NCBI GenBank assembly: GCA_020724465.1
Contig: DYGX01000005.1
Span: 124,001 to 188,000 of the forward strand
Length of the DNA stretch: 64,000 nucleotides
Direction of reading: 5' to 3'
Source of the DNA: Thermoflexus sp.
GTDB lineage: Bacteria; Chloroflexota; Anaerolineae; Aggregatilineales; Aggregatilineaceae
Part shown: one piece after another, positions 9,177-17,360 of the stretch
How positions within the stretch are numbered: the stretch's first letter is position 1
How the letters are laid out: each line of letters opens with the position of its first letter
Notes under the pieces: model-generated
Databases searched by the model: none
Told to the model about the DNA's origin: nothing
Seen by the model: the letters and a program-made list of their open reading frames with translations, nothing else
Translations under genes and position numbers: made by a program

Positions 9177-10199
9177 GTGATCACGCTTGACGGCAGCCAG
9201 GGCGAAGGCGGGGGGCAGATCATCCGCACGGCGGTGGCGCTGAGCGCGATTACCGGTCAGCCGGTCCGGATCGAGCGTGTGCGCGCCGGGCGCGAGAATC
9301 CCGGCCTGCGCCCGCAGCACGTCACGGCGGTCGAAGCGGTGGCTGCCATCTGCGGCGCGGTTACGCGCGGCGTCGAGGTTGGCTCGGACACGATCATCTT
9401 CGAGCCGCGCTCACCGGTCCGCGCGGGCGAGTACGAGTGGGGGGTGGGGACGGCCGGTTCGGCCTGCCTGGTGGCGCAGACCGTGCTTCTGCCGCTGGCG
9501 CTGGCTCAGGGCGCGTCCAAACTCACGCTGTACGGGGGCACGCACGTTCCGCACAGCCCGTCCGGTCACTATCTGCGCGACGTCTACGCGCCGATGCTGC
9601 TGCGGATGGGGATCGGGATTGAGATCTACATGGGCAGCTACGGCTGGATGCCTGAAGGCGGCGGGATGCTGACGATCTATCTGGAAGGTGGCGCTCGCCC
9701 GCAGGGCCAGCGCCTGCTGGAGCGCGGGCCGCTGGAGCGGGTGTTCGGCTACGCGGTCGGCTGCAACCTGCCCTCGCACATCCCGCAGCGCATGGCGAAC
9801 CGCGCCATCAACCTGCTCGACGTGCTCGATGTGCCGCTCGATATTCGCCCGCAGCGCACACGCAGCGTCAGCACCGGGGCCGGGCTGTTCCTGACGGCGG
9901 AGTACGCCAACGGGCGGGCCGGGTTTGGCATGCTGGGGCGCAAAGGGATGCCGTCCGAAGAGGTAGCCGAGCGCGCCGTCACGCCGCTGCTGATGTTTCA
10001 CGACAGCGGCGCCGCCGTCGACGAACGCCTGATGGACCAGTTGGTGCTGCCGCTGGCGCTCGCCGAGGGGGAAAGCGTCGTTTCGACCAGTGCCATTACC
10101 AGCCATCTGCGAACCAATATCGACGTCGTGCGCGCCTTCCTCGACCGCCCCATCGCAGTGGACGAGGAAAAACGCGTGGTGACGGTCGGCAGGCAGTGA
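9177..10199 (+). CDS. rtcA: RNA 3'-terminal phosphate cyclase
   Basis: RtcA converts RNA 3'-phosphate ends to 2',3'-cyclic phosphates using ATP, through a covalent adenylyl-histidine. The length (340 aa) and motifs fit: DGSQGEGGGQIIRTA at the N-terminus, RAGRENPGLRPQH, GTHVPHSPS, and the C-terminal SHLRTN with the adenylated His near residue 310. The GTG at 9177 has AGGAG at 9165. RNase Z follows 52 bases downstream on the same strand, so two RNA 3'-end enzymes probably share a transcript. The RNA ligase gene rtcB is also in this window but about 21 kb away rather than adjacent as in E. coli. Confidence 0.95.
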   Translation: MITLDGSQGEGGGQIIRTAVALSAITGQPVRIERVRAGRENPGLRPQHVTAVEAVAAICGAVTRGVEVGSDTIIFEPRSPVRAGEYEWGVGTAGSACLVAQTVLLPLALAQGASKLTLYGGTHVPHSPSGHYLRDVYAPMLLRMGIGIEIYMGSYGWMPEGGGMLTIYLEGGARPQGQRLLERGPLERVFGYAVGCNLPSHIPQRMANRAINLLDVLDVPLDIRPQRTRSVSTGAGLFLTAEYANGRAGFGMLGRKGMPSEEVAERAVTPLLMFHDSGAAVDERLMDQLVLPLALAEGESVVSTSAITSHLRTNIDVVRAFLDRPIAVDEEKRVVTVGRQ

Positions 10200-10251
10200 A
10201 AGGGGTTTGGGCGGGGCGCGTCGCGCATGAAGCGCGCCGCCCCTGGCAATT

Positions 10252-11268
10252 ATGTTTGAAATCGTCTTTCTAGGGACATCCGCCAGCGCGCCGTCGGTCC
10301 ACCGGGGCCTGTGCGCGCAGGTAGTGATGGTGAAGGATCAACGCTTCCTGATCGACTGCGGCGAGGGCACGCAGCGCCAGATCTTGCGCAGCGGGATCGG
10401 GTTCAAGCGGCTGAACCGTGTGCTGCTGACGCACGGGCATCTCGATCACATCCTGGGGCTGGCCGGGCTGCTCAGCACGCTGATGCGCTGGGAAAGCCTG
10501 CCGGAGCTTGAGATCTGGGGTGGGACATGGACGCTCGACCGCGTGCAGGACCTGCTGCACACGGTCATGCTGCGCGGGGCGCCGCCGCCGATGCCGCTGC
10601 ATCTGATCGATCTCAAGCCCGGCGTGCTGATGGAAGACCGCGACTACACCGTCTCGGCGTTTCCGGTCCAGCATCGCGGGCGCGATAATTACGGCTTTGC
10701 CTTCGTCGAGAAGTCGCGCCGGCCGTTTCTGGTGGAGCGGGCCGAGGCACTGGGCGTGCCGCCCGGTCCGGAACGGGCGCGGCTGGTGCGCGGCGAGTCG
10801 GTCCGGCTGGCGGATGGCCGGGTCATTGAGCCGGATCAGGTTTTGGGGCCGGATGTGCCCGGCGCCCGGCTTGTCCACATTGGCGACATCGGCGTGCTGG
10901 ATGATACGGTGCGCCAAGTGGTGCGCGGCGCGCATACACTGGTCATCGAGGGGACATACCTGGATGTGGACGCCGAGATGGCCGAGGCATTCGGGCACAT
11001 GACCATCGGCCGGGCGGCGCGCTTCGCCAGCGAAATGGGCGTTGAGACCGTGCTGATCACGCACGTCTCGCGGCGCTACCGCGAGCGCGACATGATCCGC
11101 GAGGCGGAGCAGTATCATCCCCGCGCCATCGTCGTGCGAGACTTCGACCGCTTTTTGATCGCCAAAGGACGCCCGGCGCAAAAGGTGAGCGCCGGACCTC
11201 AGCCCGCCGAGGATGAGGATCGGCCAGAGCTATACGGCCGGGAGAAGCGCCTGGTGGAGCTGGACTGA
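10252..11268 (+). CDS. rnz: Ribonuclease Z (tRNA 3'-endonuclease)
   Basis: Metallo-beta-lactamase fold endonuclease that removes 3' trailers from pre-tRNAs. The start FLGTSASAPS, the zinc motif LLTHGHLDHILG (His and Asp near residues 61-67), the long exosite region about 150-200, and the later motifs IGDIGVLDDT, GHMT and LITHVSRRYRE fit the family. At 338 residues it is of the usual short tRNase Z length, with a Lys/Arg/Glu-rich C-terminal extension of about 30 residues. It follows rtcA closely. The stop is followed by a strong hairpin at 11300. Confidence 0.93.
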   Translation: MFEIVFLGTSASAPSVHRGLCAQVVMVKDQRFLIDCGEGTQRQILRSGIGFKRLNRVLLTHGHLDHILGLAGLLSTLMRWESLPELEIWGGTWTLDRVQDLLHTVMLRGAPPPMPLHLIDLKPGVLMEDRDYTVSAFPVQHRGRDNYGFAFVEKSRRPFLVERAEALGVPPGPERARLVRGESVRLADGRVIEPDQVLGPDVPGARLVHIGDIGVLDDTVRQVVRGAHTLVIEGTYLDVDAEMAEAFGHMTIGRAARFASEMGVETVLITHVSRRYRERDMIREAEQYHPRAIVVRDFDRFLIAKGRPAQKVSAGPQPAEDEDRPELYGREKRLVELD

Positions 11269-11299
11269 GCGGCGGGCATCGCCGCCTGAGAAAAAGGGC

Positions 11300-11325
11300 G
11301 GGCAGGGATCACCCAATCCCTGCCC
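11300..11325 (-). terminator. Bidirectional rho-independent terminator between rnz and the YtxH gene
   Basis: GGGCAGGGAT (11300-11309) pairs perfectly with ATCCCTGCCC (11316-11325). On the minus strand the stem is followed by CTTTTTC, so it best serves the YtxH transcript; on the plus strand it is followed by TAAAA and may also end the rtcA-rnz transcript. Confidence 0.75.
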
Positions 11326-11401
11326 TAAAACCGTACCACCTCATCCACCGGAGGGTCTTGCAGGCTTGCGCCTTGTGGCACGGAGTGCCACCCACAGAGG
11401 G

Positions 11402-11701
11402 TTAGTTCCGGACGCTGCTGACCAGCTTGTCCATCTCCGACCGCAGCGATTTGTACTGGTCTTCCAGCTTCTTGACCGCCTCTTTGACGACATCGCTGGT
11501 CGAGTCCCGGCCGGATCCGAAGGTGTCGCCGAGTTCCTTGCTGATATCCTTGCGGGTCTGTTTGCCTTTTTGCGGCGCGAACAGCAGGGCAACCACTGCG
11601 CCAATCGACAGCCCGATCAGCATGAACAACGTGATCTGGAGCACCTGCTGCTTGCGGGCGAGCTGTTCAGCTTCGTCGCTGTAATAGATTCGGCTGGGCA
11701 T
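11402..11701 (-). CDS. YtxH-domain membrane protein
   Basis: Small protein (99 aa) with one transmembrane segment at about residues 23-42 (LFMLIGLSIGAVVALLFAP), followed by PQKGKQTRKDI, the typical YtxH junction, and a charged, probably coiled-coil tail. YtxH/gas-vesicle-like proteins are general-stress membrane proteins of unknown mechanism. AAGGAG eight bases before the ATG supports the start. It stands alone between convergent rnz and the GT39 gene. Confidence 0.8.
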   Translation of the reverse strand: MPSRIYYSDEAEQLARKQQVLQITLFMLIGLSIGAVVALLFAPQKGKQTRKDISKELGDTFGSGRDSTSDVVKEAVKKLEDQYKSLRSEMDKLVSSVRN

Positions 11702-11842
11702 TAACTGACTCCTTGGTCATGGCCCTTCATGAACTGAAGTTGGCCCTATCATACGTCAGGCCCGCGCGCGCTGCGACCACCACCTGACCGGTTTTGGTAT
11801 AGGTGAGATGGGGGATTATCTGTGTGTGGAGGCGCCGGGGTG

Positions 11843-13462
11843 TCAGTCGAGGTGCGCTGCGGCCAGGTCGTGCGTAAAGCGCCCGTTGACCAGATAAATC
11901 ACTTCGCGGTCGGACCACTCGGCGCGCAGCCGCTCCAGCAAGTCCCCATCGGGGTCGCGTGCCAGCACGATCTCGCTGTCGCGGAAGGGGCTGGTGACGC
12001 CCATGAGGGTCGCCACGTCGCGCCAGTAATGCTCGCCCACGGCGATCACCAGAACCGGACGCGACGGATCCCGGCGGGCATCGTCCAGCGCGGCGAGCTG
12101 GCTGTGGTTGATCTGCCCGTAGCCGCGCAGAGGCTTGAGGCGAGCCGGGGTGTAGATCGCCAGGCTGTAGAGGGCGGCGGCGGCCACGACGAGGTAGAGC
12201 AGGCCGCCGGGGCGCAGCCCGCCGGATTTGACGGCGGGGGCATCGATCCAGCGCACCAGGGCGGCGACCGCCGCAGCGCTCAGCAGCGCCGCGGCGCCGA
12301 TGGCCTCGGAATAATAGCGCGCGCTGTAGATATAGCTCCCGATCCAGTAGGCCAGATGCACACCCATCACACTGAGGACGAGCGCCGCCAGCAGCCACGT
12401 CCAGCGCCGCCGCGCCGCCAGCAGCAGCCCGACCGGCAGCAACACCCAGCTATAGCCCGGCGTGGTAACCAGGCAGGCGTCGTCTTCGACCGTCATCCCG
12501 TCGTCTGGCGGCGCGGCCCACCCGAAGAGATCGCGCACGGCGCACCTGCGGATCGACGCGGCGATCTTCCAGCCGGACTCCAGCGTGTGTCCGGCTCCGA
12601 ACCGCCCGTACCCCGGCCCAAAGCCGACCCGGTCATAATCCCAGATATAGCGGTAGAGGTTGGTGTCCTTGTCTCCGCGCGCGAAGCGGACCAGATAGGC
12701 GGGGAAGCTTTCGCCGGGCGGCGCGCTGACGCTGTAGTTGAAGGCGGGCCAGCTCAGCCCGATGCCCACGGTTGCGATGCTGAGCACGACCAGCGGCGCC
12801 AGGACGCGCTTCAGCACCGCGCGGGCACGCAGCGCCGCCCACAACACCCGGCCCGCGCTGTAGAGCACGAACGGCGCCGCGACGCCGACGGCGGTCAGCG
12901 GGCGCGTGGCGATCAGCATCCCCAGCGCCGCGCCGCCAACCGCGCCCCACCAGACGGCCCGCGCGCGCTGCTCCAGCCGCCACATGGCATAGACGAACAA
13001 CATCGTGAAGAACAGGCCCGCTGTGTGATTCATCAGCGTCCCGGCCAGCAGCAGCGCCATCGGACTGCTGGCGACCAGCAAAGCAGCCAGGGCGCCGGTT
13101 CCCGGCGAGTAGAGGGCGCGCCCCAACCGGTAGGTGAGCGCCACGGTGAGCATCATCAGCCAGGCGTTGACGATCCACGGCTGGTCGAGCGCGGTGCCGA
13201 CCGCCAGCAGCGCCGGCCAGCCCGGCGGATATTTGCCGAAGCGTTTGCCGTCCTTGTTGATCAGAAAGGGCTGCCAGTAGGCGCGGGCGGGTTCGGGAGT
13301 CTCGATATACGTCTGGCCGCGCTCGAAGATGCGCGCCTGGAACAGAAAGGCAAATTCGTCTTCCAGGTGCGGCAAGCGGTCGAACACGGTCCGGCTGATG
13401 ACGGCACTGGCAGCGAAAGCCAGCCACACGCATAGCAGTGTGATGAAGGCGGAGCGTTTCAT
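11843..13462 (-). CDS. GT39/PMT-like membrane glycosyltransferase
   Basis: Multi-pass membrane protein of 539 residues with the early loop HLEDEFAF (acidic pair near 34-36) and KYPPGWPALL, both typical of PMT/ArnT-like enzymes using polyprenyl-phosphate sugars. About ten hydrophobic segments fill the first 430 residues and a small soluble domain ends the protein. The ATG at 13462 directly precedes the first membrane segment; the upstream in-frame ATG at 13507 adds an uncharacteristic Arg-rich stretch. A TATAAT box ends only seven bases before this ATG on the minus strand, so the mRNA may be leaderless. It overlaps no neighbour. Confidence 0.78.
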   Translation of the reverse strand: MKRSAFITLLCVWLAFAASAVISRTVFDRLPHLEDEFAFLFQARIFERGQTYIETPEPARAYWQPFLINKDGKRFGKYPPGWPALLAVGTALDQPWIVNAWLMMLTVALTYRLGRALYSPGTGALAALLVASSPMALLLAGTLMNHTAGLFFTMLFVYAMWRLEQRARAVWWGAVGGAALGMLIATRPLTAVGVAAPFVLYSAGRVLWAALRARAVLKRVLAPLVVLSIATVGIGLSWPAFNYSVSAPPGESFPAYLVRFARGDKDTNLYRYIWDYDRVGFGPGYGRFGAGHTLESGWKIAASIRRCAVRDLFGWAAPPDDGMTVEDDACLVTTPGYSWVLLPVGLLLAARRRWTWLLAALVLSVMGVHLAYWIGSYIYSARYYSEAIGAAALLSAAAVAALVRWIDAPAVKSGGLRPGGLLYLVVAAAALYSLAIYTPARLKPLRGYGQINHSQLAALDDARRDPSRPVLVIAVGEHYWRDVATLMGVTSPFRDSEIVLARDPDGDLLERLRAEWSDREVIYLVNGRFTHDLAAAHLD

Positions 13463-13469
13463 GCCGCGA

Positions 13470-13498
13470 ATTATACGCCCAGGGCTGCGGTTTGAGTA
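13470..13498 (-). promoter_or_regulatory. Promoter giving a probably leaderless GT39 mRNA
   Basis: On the minus strand TATAAT (13475-13470) is preceded, after 17 bases, by a weak -35 TACTCA (13498-13493). The ATG at 13462 begins seven bases after the -10, where transcription would start. No Shine-Dalgarno motif can fit. Confidence 0.5.
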
Positions 13499-13596
13499 GC
13501 TGCGCATCCGGCCCGACCCGCCTGCGTGGGGCAGTCAGCGTTGCCGATCCGTAGGACGGGCGTACCGGCGCCGGTCGTGGCGCATTGGGTACAGGG

Positions 13597-13619
13597 ATTG
13601 TGAACAATTTTACAATTGT
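13597..13619 (+). promoter_or_regulatory. AT-rich double palindrome upstream of the DUF3828 gene
   Basis: ATTGTGAACAAT (13597-13608) and ACAATTGT (13612-13619) are two inverted repeats built from the same half-site, in an otherwise GC-rich region about 55 bases before the start. They look like an operator or an A/T-rich upstream element; no regulator can be assigned. Confidence 0.4.
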
Positions 13620-13673
13620 GACATCGCTGAGAGAATCCGGCGCTGCGCAGCCGGTTCTCATGAGGAGGAGATC

Positions 13674-14861
13674 ATGCTGAAGCGTTTCGCAATGCTGCTG
13701 TTCGTGCTGACCCTTGGCATGAACATGGTTCAGGCTCAGGAAGGTGAGCCGTCTCCGGCGGCGGCGGTCGAGGAGTTCTATACCTGGTACCTGGATTTCA
13801 TCGGGACAGGTGAGGATTTCCGCAACCCGCTCGCCGAGCGCGCCTACCATGACAGCCTGCTGCTGACCGGGGAGTTCATTGCACAGGTCGACGAGCTGCT
13901 CGCCTCATTGGAGGAGGGCGGTTACGATCCCTTCCTGCAGGCGCAGGATGTCCCCACCTGGTTCCACGTGGGCCGCGCTGAGATGGCCGGGGATGAGCAG
14001 TCGGCAGTGGTGGCCGTCTACACCAGCTTCCCGGAGCATGTGCTGAGTGTGCGCGTTGTCCGGATGGATGACCGCTGGTTGATCGCTGGCGTGTCGCGCG
14101 GCGAGCTTGCCACACCGGAAGATGTGGTCAACAGCTTCTACGCGCGGCATATGGGATATATCGCGCCCCGGGACGAAGGCCGTTTCGTCAACCCGATGGT
14201 GGTCCGGACCTACCAGGCCGATCCGCTGCTGACCGGGGAATTCATCGCCGGTGTGGATGCGCTGCTTGAGCGGTGGCAGGCCGAGTACGGCGGCTATGTG
14301 GCCGATCCGTTCCTGTGCGCGCAGGCTGTCCCGTCTTCGCTGACGGTCGAGGAAGCACGTTATCGTGTGGACCGGCAGGCCGCTGATGTGGTGGTGCGGA
14401 CCAGCTTCCCCGGCCACGCGGTGACGGTCGATTTGGTGCAGCGCGATGAGCAGTGGCTGATCAACAACATCCGCTGCGGCGAAACTCGCACACCTGAGGG
14501 AGCAGTCAAGAGCTTCTACGCGTGGTATCTCGACTATCACCGCTGGAACGGTGAAGGCGAGCACCCGAACGCCCTGGTGGATCAAGCCTATCACGACAGC
14601 GATCTGCTGACGGCTGAGTTTGTGGCGCGCGTCGATGCGATGCTGGCCGGGATGGGCGATGGTGGCTACGACCCGTTCCTCTGCGCGCAGGACCTGCCGG
14701 ACGCGGTTCGCGTGGTGGATGAGCCACAGATCAGCGGTGACAGCGCGCGGCTGACAGTCGAAACCAGCTTCGAGGGGCATGCGTTCGACGTGGTGCTGAC
14801 CCGGATCGGGGAAAGCTGGCAGATCAGCGATGTGGTGTGCCAGCCCGCCGGAGAGAAGTAG
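13674..14861 (+). CDS. Secreted protein with three DUF3828-like repeats
   Basis: After a signal peptide (cleavage likely near residue 23, after QAQ) the 395-residue protein is made of three homologous modules of about 120 residues (roughly 27-145, 146-272, 273-392). Each has VxxFYxxYLxY near its start, a central AYHDSxLLTxEFxAxVDxLL segment, a YDPFLxAQ motif and an ending like RxxxxWLIxxVxCG. This pattern matches DUF3828, a small lipocalin/NTF2-like extracellular fold of unknown function. The second and third modules have Cys in FLCAQ and near the end (NIRCG, DVVCQP), suggesting a disulfide that the first lacks. GGAGGAG lies six bases before the ATG. The gene ends at a perfect hairpin. Confidence 0.75.
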   Translation: MLKRFAMLLFVLTLGMNMVQAQEGEPSPAAAVEEFYTWYLDFIGTGEDFRNPLAERAYHDSLLLTGEFIAQVDELLASLEEGGYDPFLQAQDVPTWFHVGRAEMAGDEQSAVVAVYTSFPEHVLSVRVVRMDDRWLIAGVSRGELATPEDVVNSFYARHMGYIAPRDEGRFVNPMVVRTYQADPLLTGEFIAGVDALLERWQAEYGGYVADPFLCAQAVPSSLTVEEARYRVDRQAADVVVRTSFPGHAVTVDLVQRDEQWLINNIRCGETRTPEGAVKSFYAWYLDYHRWNGEGEHPNALVDQAYHDSDLLTAEFVARVDAMLAGMGDGGYDPFLCAQDLPDAVRVVDEPQISGDSARLTVETSFEGHAFDVVLTRIGESWQISDVVCQPAGEK

Positions 14862-14890
14862 CCCGCCCGGCACGCGCATAACCGAGACCG

Positions 14891-14922
14891 CCTGTGAGGG
14901 GAGCGCCTGCTGCCCTCACAGG
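14891..14922 (+). terminator. Hairpin after the DUF3828 gene
   Basis: CCTGTGAGGG (14891-14900) pairs perfectly with CCCTCACAGG (14913-14922). No T-run follows, so it is a stabilising or weak terminator hairpin, placed just before the pheS promoter. Confidence 0.45.
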
Positions 14923-14971
14923 CTTGATGCGGCTGCCAGCGTCATGCCCGGTGCTTTCCCCGGCGATCCGG

Positions 14972-15000
14972 TTGACATTCGCTGGGCGCTCTGCTACTAT
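14972..15000 (+). promoter_or_regulatory. Sigma-70-type promoter of the pheS T-box transcript
   Basis: Consensus -35 TTGACA (14972-14977), 17-base spacer, -10 TACTAT (14995-15000). Transcription would begin near 15007, just ahead of the T-box leader. Confidence 0.85.
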
Positions 15001-15006
15001 GTGCAG

Positions 15007-15347
15007 AACATCACGCATAGCTGAAAAGCGGTGACGGAGAAAAGTAGGCGCAAACGCCGCTGCCAGGGAGTCGGGGCCGCAGACTGGAAGCCCCGGCGAG
15101 TGGGCCTGCGCCGAAGTTCGCTCCTGAGCTGACAGGTGAACGTCCGGCCTGCCGGGCCAGTAGTCTGCTCCGCCCGCCCTGCGTTATCGGGGCAGCCTAT
15201 CTCGCCGCTATGCGGCGACGTCGGCGTAATGAAGCGAGCCGGCGCGCGCTCCGCTCATGGGCGCACGCAGGCTAAGCAGGGTGGTACCGCGGGAACTCGT
15301 GTCTCGTCCCTGATCCGGCAGGACAGGCGGCGAGATTTTTTATTTTT
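15007..15347 (+). promoter_or_regulatory. T-box leader (tRNA-Phe-sensing riboswitch) controlling pheS
   Basis: The 400-base leader of pheS contains the hallmark T-box AGGGTGGTACCGCG (15278-15291). Stem I has the loop-E-type AGTA on its left side near 15043-15046, a helix pairing GGCGCA (about 15047) with TGCGCC (about 15107), and a right side reading GAAG-TTC, so the specifier codon is TTC (15117-15119), phenylalanine. A terminator follows: CTCGTCC near 15303 can pair with GGAC...GCGAG (15321-15334), then the T-rich run 15336-15347. Uncharged tRNA-Phe should favour the antiterminator and read-through into pheS and the genes after it. Confidence 0.92.
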
Positions 15348-15414
15348 GCACCGGAATATGCGACACTACAGGCGCGGCAGCCGGGCCGCGGGAGACAACA
15401 GGTGAGAGGAGTCC

Positions 15415-16449
15415 ATGCTCGAAGAACTCGAAGCAACCTACGCGCAAGCACTGGATGAATTGAAGGACGTGCGCGACAGCGCGGCGCTGAAAGAGTGGGA
15501 GCGGCGCTACCTGGGCAAGAAGGGCGTCATCACCCTCGCGCTGCGCTCGACGGGCCAGCTTCCGCCCGAAGAACGCGCCAACTTCGGCAAGCGGGTCAAC
15601 ACGATCAAGAACGAGCTGAGCGCGGCCTTCGCCGAGCGCGAAGAGGCGGTGCGCCAGCACGAGCTGGCCCGGATGCTCGAAGAAGGCGAGATCGACGTGA
15701 CGCTGCCGGGGCGGCCGGTCGCGCTGGGCGGGCTGCATCCCAGCACGCAAACTCTGCGTCGCATCGCCGCGATCTGGGCGGAGATGGGCTTTCAGGTCTA
15801 CAGCAGTCCGGATGTCGAGACGGACGATTACAACTTCACCCTGCTCAACATCCCGCCGCACCACCCGGCGCGCGACATGTGGGATACGTTCCACACCACC
15901 ACGCCCGGCGTTTTGCTGCGCACGCACACCAGCCCCGGCCAGATCCGCGCCATGCACGAGCTGGGCGCGGGCGGCACGCAGCCGGTTCGCGTGATCTTGC
16001 CGGGGATGTGCTACCGCTATGAGCAGATCTCGGCCCGCAGCGAAATCCAGTTTAACCAAGTCGAAGGGCTGGCGGTGGGCCGTAACATCCGCCTGACCGA
16101 TCTCAAAGGCACGATTGCCGAGTTCGCGCGGCGGTTGTTCGGGCCGGAGAAGCGGCTCCGCTTCCGCGGCTCGTACTTCCCCTTCACCGAGCCGAGCATG
16201 GAAGTCGATGTCGACTGCATTTTGTGCGGCGGCAAGGGCTGCCCCGTCTGCAAGTACACCGGCTGGCTGGAGATCGCGGGCTGCGGCATGGTGCATCCGG
16301 TCGTGCTGGAAAACGGCGGCTATGACCCGACCGAGTGGAGCGGGTTCGCCTTTGGCCTGGGGCCGGAGCGGATCACGATGCAGATGCATGGCATCCAGGA
16401 TATCCGCTATTTCTGGGCCAACGATCTGCGCTTCCTGGAGCAGTTCTAG
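15415..16449 (+). CDS. pheS: Phenylalanyl-tRNA synthetase alpha subunit
   Basis: Class II catalytic subunit of PheRS (344 aa). An N-terminal coiled-coil region (about 1-90) is followed by motif 2 in the stretch VLLRTHTSPGQIRAM...CYRYEQISARSE, the motif FNQVEGLAVG and the C-terminal motif 3 GFAFGLGPERITM. A Cys-rich insert, CILCGGKGCPVCK (about 265-280), is present as in many bacterial PheS. A GAGAGGAG stretch precedes the ATG. Its partner pheT starts 1.7 kb downstream, separated by two unrelated genes, all on one strand behind the T-box. Confidence 0.97.
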   Translation: MLEELEATYAQALDELKDVRDSAALKEWERRYLGKKGVITLALRSTGQLPPEERANFGKRVNTIKNELSAAFAEREEAVRQHELARMLEEGEIDVTLPGRPVALGGLHPSTQTLRRIAAIWAEMGFQVYSSPDVETDDYNFTLLNIPPHHPARDMWDTFHTTTPGVLLRTHTSPGQIRAMHELGAGGTQPVRVILPGMCYRYEQISARSEIQFNQVEGLAVGRNIRLTDLKGTIAEFARRLFGPEKRLRFRGSYFPFTEPSMEVDVDCILCGGKGCPVCKYTGWLEIAGCGMVHPVVLENGGYDPTEWSGFAFGLGPERITMQMHGIQDIRYFWANDLRFLEQF

Positions 16450-16489
16450 CGCGGTCTTCGCGGCGATGCAACGCGCAGGAGAACATACC

Positions 16490-17323
16490 ATGTTGTTGAA
16501 CCTGAACACGATCTACGAGCCGCAGACGCTCGACGAGGCGGTGCGGCGTCTGGCCGAGGCGGGAGTTTACCCGCTGTACGGGGGTGTGGCGTTGCAGCGC
16601 GCGTCCAACCCCGCGGTCGAAGCCGTGGTCAAGCTCGACCGGCTGGGGCTGGACCGTCTCAGCGAGGCGGAGAACGCGCTGGCCTTTGGCAGCATGATGT
16701 CGCTGGAGCAGGTGCGCCGGGCGTGCCTGGAACGCGCCGCGCGGGTGCCCGTGATGCGCGGCCTGGCCGAGACACTCAAGGCCGACCAGCCCGAAACCCT
16801 GCGCAACACGATGACCCTCGGCGATCTGCTGGTTGAGCGCGATCCGCAGTCGCTGACTCTGACGCTGCTGCTGGCGCTGGGCGCGACGATCCGGCGCGCG
16901 GACGTGGGGATGCACCTGACGATGGCGTCGTGGTTGTCCGCTGAGGAAGACGTGGCACGCGCCCTGATCGCCGATGTCAGCGTGCCGCTGGGCGCGGTCC
17001 AGGCGGCGGTGGCGATCGAGAAGGTCGCGCGCACGCCCGCCGACGCGCCGATCGTCGCCGCGGTGGCCTATGTGGAACTGGGCGAGGGCGATCAGCCCGC
17101 CTACACGGCGCTGGCGCTGTGCGGCGCTGACAGATATCCGGTGCGCCAGCCTGGGGTCGAGCGCGTGCTGGATGAGACCGGGGATGTCGAGCGGGCGCTC
17201 GAGGCGCTGGCCGTCGATCCACCGGGCGATCACTGGGGCAGCCGCGAGTATCGGGCGGCTATGGCCCGCGTCACCGCCCGCCGCGCGCTGGCGGCGGCCA
17301 TCGCACAGGCGCGGGCGGCTTGA
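16490..17323 (+). CDS. FAD-binding subunit-like protein (CoxM/xanthine dehydrogenase medium-subunit family), degenerate
   Basis: Resembles the FAD-binding subunit of molybdenum hydroxylases: an N-terminal segment YEPQTLDEAVRRLAEAG, then a glycine motif YGGVALQ where AGGT is usual, TLRNTMTLGDLL where IRNxATLGGN is usual, and a C-terminal part ending HWGSREYRAAMARVTARRAL as in the CO_deh_flav_C domain. Both flavin motifs are altered, so binding may be lost. No large (Mo) or small (Fe-S) subunit genes are adjacent; it sits between pheS and map, 40 bases after pheS. AGGAG at 16477 supports the ATG at 16490. A remote xdhC lies at 30294. Its role is unknown. Confidence 0.7.
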   Translation: MLLNLNTIYEPQTLDEAVRRLAEAGVYPLYGGVALQRASNPAVEAVVKLDRLGLDRLSEAENALAFGSMMSLEQVRRACLERAARVPVMRGLAETLKADQPETLRNTMTLGDLLVERDPQSLTLTLLLALGATIRRADVGMHLTMASWLSAEEDVARALIADVSVPLGAVQAAVAIEKVARTPADAPIVAAVAYVELGEGDQPAYTALALCGADRYPVRQPGVERVLDETGDVERALEALAVDPPGDHWGSREYRAAMARVTARRALAAAIAQARAA

Positions 17324-17360
17324 GCGGCCGTGTGGCGCGGCCCAGGAGCAGGCAGGTAGC

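Noticed and set aside
15136-15405. 89-residue open frame in the pheS leader
   Set aside because: It overlaps the T-box structure and terminator, which explain the region better.
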